Shown here one piece after another: positions 18,368-26,980 of a DNA stretch of 57,815 nt. The stretch's first letter is position 1. Every line of letters starts with the position of its first letter. The notes beneath the pieces were generated by a model, which saw nothing but the letters and a program-made list of their open reading frames with translations, had not been told where the DNA came from and did not search any database. Location: NCBI GenBank assembly GCA_002724245.1, contig PBOG01000090.1, positions 1 to 57,815 of the forward strand, given 5' to 3'. The position numbers and the translations under genes are program-made. This stretch comes from Planctomycetaceae bacterium. Lineage in GTDB: Bacteria; Planctomycetota; Planctomycetia; Pirellulales; Pirellulaceae.

Positions 18368-19048
18368 TTAGCGGGGAGATTCGTCGACGTAGCCTGCCGG
18401 AATACCAACGAACGGATTGTGCTGTTTTTCAGCTTCAACCGTGGTTGGCTCTCCATGACCGGGTAACACAATGCTATCACCGGGAAGCGGGAACAACCGG
18501 GTTTGAATGGCAGATTTTAGTGCTTCGAAATTGCCATCGGCAAAATCGGTGCGACCAATGCTATGTTGAAACAGAACGTCACCCCCAAAAATTACGTAAG
18601 GTGATGATTTCCAGAGAAAAACGATGTGTCCAGGTGAATGTCCAGGTGTTTCGAGAACTTCCAATTCAAATCCGGCAGCCACATAGGTTTCTCCATCTTC
18701 AACCACGTGATCTGCGGGCGGGCTGGTAATGGGAAATCCATAGTCCTGGGAGAGATTCAAGCTGGCGTCGGTCAGTTTGTCTGCATCTTTCGCGCCGATG
18801 ATCAGCGGGCAATTTGGCCAAATTTGCTTGAGTCCCGAGTTTCCTGCGATGTGGTCGGCATGGCCGTGCGTATTGAGGATGGCCGCCGGCGTCAATTTGC
18901 GTTCGCTGAGACGCTCAACGATACGGTGGACGTCAAATCCGGGATCCACGACCAGACAGTCATCACGTCCGGACAGTTGAGCAAGATAGGCATTTTCTGC
19001 GAACATATCAGAGACGATTGTTTCAAGAATAAGTTCTGGATTCTGCAC
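18368..19048 (-). CDS. MBL-fold hydrolase, glyoxalase II-like
   Basis: Predicted metallo-beta-lactamase-fold thioester or ester hydrolase of the YcbL/GloB-like group. The 226-aa cytosolic protein has the dinuclear metal motif NTHGHADHIAGN at residues 59-70, a later His in ETPGHSPGH, an Asp ligand in VIFGGDVLF and a His in VLPGHGEPT. Length fits single-domain YcbL-type enzymes. Substrate (S-lactoylglutathione or another thioester) is not decided by sequence. The gene is 255 bp upstream of epmA on the same strand. Confidence 0.9.
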   Translation of the reverse strand: MQNPELILETIVSDMFAENAYLAQLSGRDDCLVVDPGFDVHRIVERLSERKLTPAAILNTHGHADHIAGNSGLKQIWPNCPLIIGAKDADKLTDASLNLSQDYGFPITSPPADHVVEDGETYVAAGFELEVLETPGHSPGHIVFLWKSSPYVIFGGDVLFQHSIGRTDFADGNFEALKSAIQTRLFPLPGDSIVLPGHGEPTTVEAEKQHNPFVGIPAGYVDESPR

Positions 19049-19310
19049 TAGATGGACTCCTCACGTAATCACAAAATGAGTAGGCTACGCTGACGTTACC
19101 GGTCGTTTGGGCTGTATTTCCTGGGTTTTAAGCAATCGAGACTACCTTTCAGAGGAGACTGATTCTTTCCTCTCTGGCTGGGCGATACAAACCAGGATCG
19201 CTGGTCCTTGTTGCTAGTAATGATTTGCGAGTGAACCGTCAATCGGCCGGCGTTCGATCAGTGACGCGAAATGTTGAAGTGAAGTTGGGTTGATGCAGGG
19301 AGAACGGCAG

Positions 19311-20267
19311 ATGAGAGTTGATCCTCGCCGACGTGAGTTTTTGTCCAGCGCGATTACAACCGGATTGTGTGTTGTACCTGCAATTGGATTTGCGGATCCA
19401 CCGGAGAAAAAGTTGCGGGAACCGGTGTTGCGGGTGTCAAAGGCCAAATTGGGCGCCGGCAATAAAGAGGTTCCATCGCATCCGTTGGACCCGGCATTAG
19501 AGATGGCCGCGAGCCGTTTGGCCTATTTCCGTGAGCATGTGCGGGATTACACCTGTGTCATGGTGAAGCGTGAACAATTGGATGGCAAGCCCGCGGAACG
19601 TGAATACATGTTTGCCAAAGTACGTTCGCGCCGTGTTGAAAACGGACGAATTGTGGTCCCCTTCAGCATTTATCTCTACTCGCTCAAGCCAAAAGAGGCC
19701 GCTGGTAGAGAAGTGATCTACGTTGAAGGTAGAAATGCCGGCAAACTCGTCGCACATGAGGCACCCAACACGCTGGTCTACAAAACGGTCGGGTCGGTTT
19801 GGCTTGATCCCGACGGGCCCATCGCGATGCGTGGACAACGCTATGGGATCACACATGCGGGTATGGAAAACCTGTTGATCAAATTGTTGGAACGAGGCAA
19901 CCGTGACCGACAACGCGGCCCCTGTGAAGTCAAGAATACTGTTGCAAAGATCAATAAACGTGAATGTGATGTGATTCAAATTCGGCACCCTGAGCGCGAT
20001 AAGAATCACGATTTCTATTTGGCAAGAATATTCATGGATCGGGAAACCCAGCTCCCTGTCCGTTACGCTTCCTACCAATGGCCGACATCGTCCAGATCTA
20101 AAGTTGGGCCGGTTATTGAGGAATATACTTATCTGGATCTCAAGCTTAATGTGGGCCTCACGGACGCGGATTTCAATCATCGAAATCCGAAATATCTATT
20201 TGTCCGCAAAGCGGCTCGCAAGATTGCCAAGAAAAAGGCGGCGGCTGAGGCCAACAAGAAACGGTAG
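19311..20267 (+). CDS. DUF1571 domain-containing exported protein
   Basis: The 318-aa product starts MRVDPRRREFLSS and then a hydrophobic AITTGLCVVPAIGFA segment, a Tat-like signal; the ATG at 19311 has GGGAG about 10 nt upstream. The family core begins near residue 70: RLAYFREHVRDYTCVMVKRE, followed by EYMFAKVRSRR and a beta-rich body resembling outer-membrane lipoprotein-carrier folds. A conserved YTYLDLKLNVGLTDADF segment near the end is usual in DUF1571. The Lys/Ala-rich tail is variable. The family is widespread in planctomycetes with no established function. It is probably periplasmic. Confidence 0.85.
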   Translation: MRVDPRRREFLSSAITTGLCVVPAIGFADPPEKKLREPVLRVSKAKLGAGNKEVPSHPLDPALEMAASRLAYFREHVRDYTCVMVKREQLDGKPAEREYMFAKVRSRRVENGRIVVPFSIYLYSLKPKEAAGREVIYVEGRNAGKLVAHEAPNTLVYKTVGSVWLDPDGPIAMRGQRYGITHAGMENLLIKLLERGNRDRQRGPCEVKNTVAKINKRECDVIQIRHPERDKNHDFYLARIFMDRETQLPVRYASYQWPTSSRSKVGPVIEEYTYLDLKLNVGLTDADFNHRNPKYLFVRKAARKIAKKKAAAEANKKR

Positions 20268-20360
20268 CGTTTGTGATCGTCTTCGTACGCTGACAGTTGC
20301 GAATGCATTTTCGCGCTGCGTACTATCTGCGGATCGACTCAAATACCGGTTGCCGGTGGT

Positions 20361-20954
20361 CTACGGTTGAAGTCGTGTTACGGTCCAACCGGCCGCCGAT
20401 TTTTCGTAGAGAATTCGCTCGTGGAGTCGGGCGGGCCGGCTGGCCCAGAATTCGATGCGATCGGGGACCAGGCGATACCCAAACCAGTGGTCTGGACGAG
20501 TGATTGGCTGGTCGGAGAATTCCTGCTGGAATACCTCAAACTGCCGTTTCAGTTCGGTTTCATTCCGCAGTGGTTGAGATTGTTGCGATGCCCAGGCAGC
20601 GATTTGACTTTCGCGGGGGCGCGTGGACCAATAGAGGTCGCTTTGGCTGGATTCCACGGGTTCTACCCGACCCTCGATGCGCACCTGAAGTCCTGCTGGA
20701 TCCCAGTAAAAACAGAGAGCCGCCTGTGGGTTCGTTGCTAATTCCTGTCCTTTACGGCTCTGTGAATTGGTATAGAAAACCGGGCCACCGGCGTCATGGC
20801 CCCGCATCAGTACGATGCGAACACTGGGTCTTCCCTTTGCCGAGACGGTGGCGAGTGCCATCGCAGTTGGTTCTTTTAATCCCAGCCTCTGCGCATCTTC
20901 GATAACCTGATCAAATCGTTTGATTGCTGCGAGGTAGACTGGATCGTCTCCCAT
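20361..20954 (-). CDS. pdxH: Pyridoxamine 5'-phosphate oxidase
   Basis: FMN-dependent oxidation of pyridoxine/pyridoxamine 5'-phosphate to PLP, the last step of salvage and DXP-dependent B6 synthesis. The 197-aa product shows PdxH blocks: AMALATVSAKGRPSVRIVLM, a 'GPVFYTNSQSRKGQEL' FMN site, SQIAAWASQQSQPL, and the C-terminal dimerisation/substrate block HWFGYRLVPDRIEFW ending in R-L-H-E-R. Only slightly shorter than the E. coli enzyme (218 aa), with a trimmed N-terminus. Transcribed alone, convergent with the DUF1571 gene. Confidence 0.95.
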   Translation of the reverse strand: MGDDPVYLAAIKRFDQVIEDAQRLGLKEPTAMALATVSAKGRPSVRIVLMRGHDAGGPVFYTNSQSRKGQELATNPQAALCFYWDPAGLQVRIEGRVEPVESSQSDLYWSTRPRESQIAAWASQQSQPLRNETELKRQFEVFQQEFSDQPITRPDHWFGYRLVPDRIEFWASRPARLHERILYEKSAAGWTVTRLQP

Positions 20955-21243
20955 TCTCTTGTTCCCTTCCCGTTTGCAATCCGGACATCCGTAGTAATTT
21001 TCTGACCGCTGGCACGGAAGTTAACCTGTGCGGATGGCAACAGTCACACCGTACAGATCGCCTAGTGCTTACAGCTTGTGACAAACTAGCGTCTTTGACA
21101 AGGCTGTATCAGTTCTACGGGTAACCGGGCCTGGGAGAGAACTTGGCAAACGGTGAGGTCTGGATCGTCGACAAATCTCTTAGAAGTGTTTTGTGTCAGA
21201 GGCGAAATCGAAGCCTGCGTTGAGATCGAGGGAGTTGCCTGTC

Positions 21244-21888
21244 ATGCAGTGGCGAATTGAACGGAGCTGGATTCTGTTGGCAGTTGCATGGATGTGTTGC
21301 GTACCGTTGACGGTTACTGGTCAGCAGCTACCTGCGGCTGCCAGTCCCACGGAAGATGCGGACCAACCTTCCGCGTCTGCAGAGGAAGCCAAGAGGCCAC
21401 AGCGCGCGGTTCGAAACGATTGTCCCTCACTGGAGGAACTGGGCTACCGCCGTAAACCTCTCACGGATATTTCTTTGGATATTCGTTTGAGTTCGGAGGC
21501 TCGTCCCGCGGATTGTTCCCAGGACCTGTTTGCGACCGATGTCCAAGGAGGGCAGCAGGTACTGGATCGAGGTGATCTGGTTTTTTATTGGGCCGCCAAC
21601 GAATTGTCATACCGGCCGTTGTATTTCGAAGACCCGCTGCTGGAACGTTATGGACAGGTCGGGTTGGGGAAGTTGCAGCCCGCAGTTTCTGGCATTCGTT
21701 TCCTGGGTACTATCCCGCTGTTGCCCTATAAGATGGTTTTGGATCCCCCCTTCTCCCGCGTTTATTCGCTGGGACACTATCGACCTGGCAGTGCGGCCCC
21801 GGAATTGCGTTACGGGGTGCCGTGGAAATGGAATGCTGCCCTCGTAGAAGTAGGAACCTGGGCTGGGCTGATGCTATTGCTGCCGTAA
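21244..21888 (+). CDS. Exported planctomycete-type hypothetical protein
   Basis: The 214-aa product starts MQWRIERSWILLAVAWMCC and continues hydrophobic to about residue 25, a Sec signal peptide; GGGAG lies 10 nt upstream of the ATG at 21244, while a GTG at 21193 would bury the signal. After a low-complexity Ala/Ser/Glu linker comes an ordered domain with CPSLEELGYRRKPLTDISLD, YRPLYFEDPLLERYG, LGTIPLLPYKMVLDPP and YSLGHYRPGSAAPELRYG, blocks I associate with conserved planctomycete hypothetical proteins. The C-terminus is hydrophobic (VGTWAGLMLLLP). Function unknown; the TolC-like gene follows after 243 bp. Confidence 0.7.
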   Translation: MQWRIERSWILLAVAWMCCVPLTVTGQQLPAAASPTEDADQPSASAEEAKRPQRAVRNDCPSLEELGYRRKPLTDISLDIRLSSEARPADCSQDLFATDVQGGQQVLDRGDLVFYWAANELSYRPLYFEDPLLERYGQVGLGKLQPAVSGIRFLGTIPLLPYKMVLDPPFSRVYSLGHYRPGSAAPELRYGVPWKWNAALVEVGTWAGLMLLLP

Positions 21889-22131
21889 TAGGGCCTGGAG
21901 CCGCTCTGACGACCTGGATTCGAAACGGCGAAAACGCACCATGTGCGCATGCTCTGGTGCAATGGCTGGCGGCGTGCTGAATGACCATGCTTGCTACACC
22001 AGTTGCGGGTACTCGTCTTTACCGGTTAGAGCGGTCGTGCCGATTGAACCAGCTTGTCTGGTGTTGCGGGATCATCTGATCCGAACAAATGAGAACACGA
22101 GTTCTTATTGCTCTAGTTTTACGTGTGTGCC

Positions 22132-24129
22132 ATGCCCCGACTGCTACGAATCGATGCAATAGTTCAGATCTTATTGACGGGTCTGATGTTGTGGACCGGC
22201 GTGTTTCTGGGAGGCTGTCGCTCGTCAGAGAAGCTCTCTGAGCCGGTTAGTTCACTGTCTCCTGTGGTACAGGATATCGAATATCCAGATGTCGAACGTG
22301 GCGCTGCTTCTCTGTTTGATGTAGAAGCAATCCAGGAACCGCCGTCTGCCCGGCGGCCACAGGATTCTGAGAAGTGGCCCCTGACGCTGGATGAGGCAAT
22401 CCGCATTGCCCTCAAGAACAGCCAGGTAGTACGAGACTCTGGTGGGCGTGTTGTGTCAGCACCGCAGGGTGCGGTTACTGTCTTCGATCCAGCGATTCAG
22501 GAGGCAGACCCACGGTCTGGTGTCGAGGCGGCGTTAAGCGCGTTTGACGCACAATTTTCTTCAAACGTCATTGGTGAGCAAACCGACCGTTCCTTCAATA
22601 ACGTCTTTTTTGGCGGTGGTCAGGCAGGCGTGACTACCACAATCGCTGATGTTCAGACGGGGATCAGCAAACAGACGGCCACGGGTACCCAGTTCAGCGT
22701 ATCAAACGCGACCAATTACAACCGGTCCTCGATTCCACCTAGTGACTTCCAACGGTTTTCCAGTGTTTTTGATACGCTTGTCATTGGTGAGTTGAGACAT
22801 CCGCTACTCCAGGGGGCTGGTGCCGAGTTCAACCGGATTGCGGGCCCGAATGCAACACCGGGGAACTACAACGGTGTGCTCATGGCGCGGATCAATTCAG
22901 ATGTCAGCTTGGCAGATTTTGAGATCCAGGTTCGTAATCTGTTGCGTGATGTTGAAACAACGTTCTGGGAGCTGCATTTCGCCTACCGTGATTTAGATGC
23001 GAAACGTGAGGGGCAGACTTTATCGCTCGAGGCCTGGCAACTGGAGAGCCAGCGCGTCGACGCTGGGATCCGAACACCAGATCAGGAGGCATTTGCTCGT
23101 CAACAGTACTATGCCAATCAAGCCTCAGTTGAAAATGCACTGAGTGGTTTGCTTAATGGCACGGGTGGTGTTTACGCGGTGGAGCGACGGTTGCGTAGTC
23201 TGCTCGGGTTGCCTACCAGTGACGGTCGTATCATCGTACCTGCATCTGATCCAATCTCGATTGATACGGTTTTTGATTGGCAGGACTCGTTGCAGACGGC
23301 TCTGAACAAGAGAGTCGAATTGCGCAGACAACAATGGCAGGTAAAACGTTCTGACCTGGAATTGGTTGCCGCACGCAATTTCCAGAAGATGCGCGTCGAT
23401 CTCGTAGGGCAGTATCGCTACCGAGGATTTGGAGACGACTTGTTTGGTGACCACGAGGCTAGTGCTTTTGACAGTTTGTCGACAGGGAACTTGCAGGAGT
23501 GGCGTGTTGGAATGGAGATTTCCGGGCCGATTGGAAATCGTCTGGGAAATGCTGCGTTGCGTCATGCTGAATTGAGGCAGATGCGCGAACGCGTGATTCT
23601 AGAAGAGATGGAGCGCCAGATTTCTCATGAACTCAACGCCGCGTTTACCGAACTGGACCGAGCCTATATGGTGACCCGGTCCCACTACAATCGCCGAACT
23701 GCAACGTTGATTCGATTGAAGTCGGAACGTGACAAGAATGATAAAGGTCTGGCAGACCTTGACCTGGTGCTTGATGCGCAACGGCAGGCCGTTGATGCGG
23801 AGAGCGGTTACTACCGAGCGCTGGTCGATTACAATCTTGCAATCCTGAACGTGTTTTATACGCGTGGTACTTTGCTAGAGCACCATCGGGTTGCCTTGGC
23901 AGAGAGCGCCTGGTCCGATGCGGCTCAGGCCAGCGCTCAGAAACTCGCCAGAAAGTTGGTCGAGAGAAGATTGAATTTTGCGATGACGCGCCCGCCAAGA
24001 TTGACGGCTGGCGGGGCAGCGGGAATTCACGCGCCGGGAAAAGAGCAGGGGTCTGCGGCATCGCATGGTGATGAGCAAGGTCTGCAGCCACCTGCGGCAA
24101 ATGCGGTTCACACGCCGGCGGCTTCCTGA
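22132..24129 (+). CDS. TolC-family outer membrane efflux lipoprotein
   Basis: Outer-membrane channel component of a tripartite export system. The 665-aa product has a lipoprotein signal ending in VFLGGC. The first outer-membrane efflux repeat begins near residue 80 with LTLDEAIRIALKNSQVV, includes ELRHPLLQGAGAEFN, and long helices with Asp/Glu/Arg follow; the second repeat includes SGPIGNRLGNAALRHAELR near residue 470. It is longer than TolC (about 490) because of an extended N-terminal segment and a Gly/Ala-rich tail after residue 620. No adjacent membrane-fusion or pump gene, so its partners are encoded elsewhere. Its stop lies 1 bp from the stop of the convergent transporter gene. Confidence 0.88.
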   Translation: MPRLLRIDAIVQILLTGLMLWTGVFLGGCRSSEKLSEPVSSLSPVVQDIEYPDVERGAASLFDVEAIQEPPSARRPQDSEKWPLTLDEAIRIALKNSQVVRDSGGRVVSAPQGAVTVFDPAIQEADPRSGVEAALSAFDAQFSSNVIGEQTDRSFNNVFFGGGQAGVTTTIADVQTGISKQTATGTQFSVSNATNYNRSSIPPSDFQRFSSVFDTLVIGELRHPLLQGAGAEFNRIAGPNATPGNYNGVLMARINSDVSLADFEIQVRNLLRDVETTFWELHFAYRDLDAKREGQTLSLEAWQLESQRVDAGIRTPDQEAFARQQYYANQASVENALSGLLNGTGGVYAVERRLRSLLGLPTSDGRIIVPASDPISIDTVFDWQDSLQTALNKRVELRRQQWQVKRSDLELVAARNFQKMRVDLVGQYRYRGFGDDLFGDHEASAFDSLSTGNLQEWRVGMEISGPIGNRLGNAALRHAELRQMRERVILEEMERQISHELNAAFTELDRAYMVTRSHYNRRTATLIRLKSERDKNDKGLADLDLVLDAQRQAVDAESGYYRALVDYNLAILNVFYTRGTLLEHHRVALAESAWSDAAQASAQKLARKLVERRLNFAMTRPPRLTAGGAAGIHAPGKEQGSAASHGDEQGLQPPAANAVHTPAAS

Positions 24130-24130
24130 A

Positions 24131-25609
24131 TCAAGAGAAAAAATAGTCATATGCCGATCGGATTCCCAAACCGGTCATGACCACGCCCGAGGCGAATACG
24201 CTCCACCACAACGTCCTCCGCATCTGCAGGGGCGCGGGGAGTCTCACTCGATCAAGCCAGAGCATTGCGAAACACCACAGTCCGCATGCTGTCGCACCAC
24301 TGACGATCGAGCCAAAAGTCATGCGAGCGACGATACTGCCGGCAATACCCTCGGGCAACCAGAGCATGGTCAGACCTCCGAGGAAACAATACAGAACAAT
24401 AAATCGACGCAGCTGGATAACGCGTTGAGGAGTTGTCCAGCGCGGTGCCATGGCTGCGATACTTTCGACAAACGTATGGCGGTAGATTTCGAAGGCACCA
24501 TAGAGGGTGCCCATCAGTGCCAGAAAGACTCCCGCGCGGTAGACCCACCTTAAATTGCTATGCAGCTCTGTCAGGAATGCTTCCTGTTGGGTCAACAAAT
24601 CGTTGTTCGCAGGGACTAAAGCGGGGACATGGTCGTGTAGCACTAGTTTGCCGAGAACTGCGAACAGCAGAGTCACGAGGATGACCATGGCAAACGAGAG
24701 GCTGATGTCCCAGAAGGGGGCGCGACTCCATATGAGTGCTTTGTGAACCGTTTCAGGTTGAGTTTTGGTGGCTGCTTCCAGTTCTTCCCGAGAGGCGACT
24801 TGCTGTCCAGCCAGGCCCCAGCGTTTTTGCCGCAGCATCCCTACGTAACCGATGTAGTCGTAGGCCCCTCCTCCCACCGCTGCCAAATAGAGTGCCACCT
24901 CCAGCCACGGGCTACGGTCCTTGAACTCGGCTGCGAGGTCGGGGCGACGCACAAACTCGGGAAAGTCGGTAACCTGTGGTACGAACAGGCCTGTTAACAG
25001 CTCTGGCAGATTCGGTCCCAGTACCGCTACCGCAGCAATGATGCAGGTGAGCATTACCCCCAATACGACAAGCGAGGCCTTTTCCAGAATGTCGTAGCTG
25101 GAGGCTATTGCCAGGGCGACGCAAATACACAGGACTATTGAGCTCCACGTATTGATCCAGAATTCGATCCCTTGCCATGGTCCGATTGTCTTTGCCACTG
25201 AATCGTAACCAACAAGGCGATGGATGAAGCCCCCCAGGATCTCTGGGATACCGGAGAATGCTACAGGCATCAACAAGACTGCCGGTACGGCGATCAACAG
25301 AGGAAACCATAACGGTGGGCCCGGCATTTTGGTCCAACCGACCATCGGGTGTTCACCGCAGAGAGTGATGTGGCGTGCCGCAGAGTAGACTTGAATTGCC
25401 TTGAACACACCCGCATACAGAAAGCACCAGAGCATCGAGTAACCGAAGATGGCGCCACTGCGGGAGGCCCAGACAAGTTCACCACTTCCGATGGTCACGG
25501 AAGCGATGATAATGCCGGGTCCGGCAAAGGTCGCGAGCGACCGCAGACGAAATGCTCGTAACGTAGCTGGCGGTTGGGGGTAAAGCGTGTCTTGCGTTTC
25601 CACGTTCAC
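24131..25609 (-). CDS. Nramp-like transporter without the canonical metal motifs
   Basis: A 492-aa integral membrane protein with about 11 hydrophobic helices and an Nramp-type N-terminus, FAGPGIIIASVTIGSGELVW. In canonical Nramp Mn/Fe transporters helix 1 carries DPGN and helix 6 carries MPH. Here helix 1 reads TIGSGE and the helix 6 region reads AAVGGGAYDYIGYVGM, so both metal-ligand motifs are absent. Family members lacking these motifs are known and transport other substrates or are uncharacterised. A long soluble loop (VASREELEAATKTQPETVHK) separates mid helices. The gene follows the amidohydrolase at 25641 by 31 bp on the same strand, so the two may be an operon. Confidence 0.82.
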   Translation of the reverse strand: MNVETQDTLYPQPPATLRAFRLRSLATFAGPGIIIASVTIGSGELVWASRSGAIFGYSMLWCFLYAGVFKAIQVYSAARHITLCGEHPMVGWTKMPGPPLWFPLLIAVPAVLLMPVAFSGIPEILGGFIHRLVGYDSVAKTIGPWQGIEFWINTWSSIVLCICVALAIASSYDILEKASLVVLGVMLTCIIAAVAVLGPNLPELLTGLFVPQVTDFPEFVRRPDLAAEFKDRSPWLEVALYLAAVGGGAYDYIGYVGMLRQKRWGLAGQQVASREELEAATKTQPETVHKALIWSRAPFWDISLSFAMVILVTLLFAVLGKLVLHDHVPALVPANNDLLTQQEAFLTELHSNLRWVYRAGVFLALMGTLYGAFEIYRHTFVESIAAMAPRWTTPQRVIQLRRFIVLYCFLGGLTMLWLPEGIAGSIVARMTFGSIVSGATACGLWCFAMLWLDRVRLPAPLQMRRTLWWSVFASGVVMTGLGIRSAYDYFFS

Positions 25610-25640
25610 TCGCGTTGTCGAGTGGGCAGTATTCTGGTGA

Positions 25641-26633
25641 TCACCCTAAACCGTAAAGACGAACTGCGTTGTCGTGAAGTAACTGCCGTTGTTCTTTTTC
25701 GCTGCGTTGTGAGATCACTTCTTTCAAGGCGCTCACCCAGTTCGCATAGGGTGCACCGAGCAGGCAAACGGGCCAGTCACCTCCGAAGACGACCCGCTCC
25801 GGGCCGAATTGAAGCAAGCAGAAATCGATGATGGGCGCCAGATGTTCTGCGCTCCATCCTTTGGGAGCGCGGGCTACGATTCCTGAGATCTTGCAAATCG
25901 TGTTGCTAAGACTAGCGAGCCCGTCCATGTCGCGTTTCCATTGATCTACCTGGTGCCAGGGTTCCTCCGAGCTCTGGTTGTTGTCCAGGAACGCTTTCGG
26001 GTCGGCATTTCCGCAATGGTCGATGATGAAACGAGTATCCGGACACTGGCTCGCCAATTTTTTCCCATCAGACAATTCGGTGGGACGCATGCAGAGATCG
26101 AAACTCTTGCCGAGTTTTCCAAGCAGTTGTATCGATTGAACATACGTAGGTTCTAGACACAGCCCGCGCGGTGCTGAATCGACATGGAGAACTTGTCGGA
26201 CTCCCTTGATTTCCGTGACGTCCTTGAATTGGTTGATGTACGCAGCAAACTCAGAGGAATTGGGTCGTCCAGAGATCACCGCGGCGGTTGTAGGATGGTC
26301 CTTGCTTCGCGAAAGATCGATGACATGTTTGGCTTCTTGAACCTGTTGCTGGGGAGCGACGTCGATTTCCATGTAGACTGCTTTTGTGACGTTCACCTTG
26401 GCCGTCGCAGCCAGGTAGTCTTTGGTGACATAACTTTTGCTAAGGACGGGTGGCGCGTCTTTGAGCCAGGGTGGTTGGAAACGATTCAGGTCCCAGAGAT
26501 GTTGGTGCGTGTCCACGATGGGGAGCAATGCCTGAGGTTCCTTTGCGTAGGAGGGGCGTGTAACGATCGGCAACGAACCGGCAACGGCAAGATTTCCGGC
26601 GGCCTGCAAAAATTGACGGCGATTGGCGGGCAT
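25641..26633 (-). CDS. Amidohydrolase, L-fuconolactonase-like (COG3618), Tat-exported
   Basis: TIM-barrel metal-dependent hydrolase likely acting on a sugar lactone. The 330-aa product begins MPANRRQFLQAAGNLAVAGS, a Tat-like signal. Metal motif HxH is seen in VDTHQHLWDLNRFQPPW, a His in FIIDHCGNADP near residue 205 and the Asp of FGGDWPVCLL near residue 280, the pattern of fuconolactonase/2-pyrone-4,6-dicarboxylate lactonase relatives. The true lactone is unknown. The Nramp-like transporter gene follows 31 bp downstream and could handle a related compound. Confidence 0.87.
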   Translation of the reverse strand: MPANRRQFLQAAGNLAVAGSLPIVTRPSYAKEPQALLPIVDTHQHLWDLNRFQPPWLKDAPPVLSKSYVTKDYLAATAKVNVTKAVYMEIDVAPQQQVQEAKHVIDLSRSKDHPTTAAVISGRPNSSEFAAYINQFKDVTEIKGVRQVLHVDSAPRGLCLEPTYVQSIQLLGKLGKSFDLCMRPTELSDGKKLASQCPDTRFIIDHCGNADPKAFLDNNQSSEEPWHQVDQWKRDMDGLASLSNTICKISGIVARAPKGWSAEHLAPIIDFCLLQFGPERVVFGGDWPVCLLGAPYANWVSALKEVISQRSEKEQRQLLHDNAVRLYGLG

Positions 26634-26975
26634 AAAATGGTCTCCTGCAGCACCCCAAATGATCCAAACCAAATCCTACCTCAATCGCACCTCGTAAACC
26701 AGCGTTGCTGGGTAATGGGCACAGATGTCGAGTCGATTTACTTGGAAATGGGAAATTCCCATGGCCTGGCGATGACGCGATACCGTCTGTCCCACAAAGG
26801 CTGACGAAGAAAGCCAGGAAGCGGCATCCCGGCAGTGCGACTTGCCGGGATCGGCGCGAGACCGCTCTGACATTCCAACCTGGTTTCGTGTCAGGGAAGC
26901 GGACGGGTGGTTTTCCAGTGGAGAGTCCAACTCAGCTGCCGCAGGGGGCAAGCCAAGTGGCTTATTCCAAGTGGC
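26634..26975. other. Intergenic region with terminator hairpin and 14-bp tandem repeat
   Basis: This 342-bp gap lies between two minus-strand genes. It contains the hairpin at 26826-26851 and, at its right edge, most of a perfect 14-bp tandem repeat (26953-26980). No gene recognised. The promoter of the amidohydrolase should lie between about 26640 and 26820 but no clear boxes were found. Confidence 0.5.
26826..26851 (-). terminator. Strong hairpin downstream of the thioredoxin/YHS-like gene
   Basis: ATCCCGGCA (26826-26834) and TGCCGGGAT (26843-26851) form a perfect 9-bp GC-rich stem with an 8-nt loop. It lies about 125 nt beyond the stop of the minus-strand gene at 26976. Following bases on the minus strand are pyrimidine-rich but lack a clean T run, so termination is likely but not certain. 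Confidence 0.5.
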
Positions 26976-26980
26976 TTATT
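26953..26980. repeat. Perfect 14-bp tandem duplication at a stop codon
   Basis: CCAAGTGGCTTATT occurs twice back to back (26953-26966 and 26967-26980). The right copy contains the TAA stop of the minus-strand thioredoxin/YHS-like gene (26976-26978); the left copy adds a second TAA in a different frame. An inverted repeat AAGCCA/TGGCTT overlaps at 26950-26963. Confidence 0.9.
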
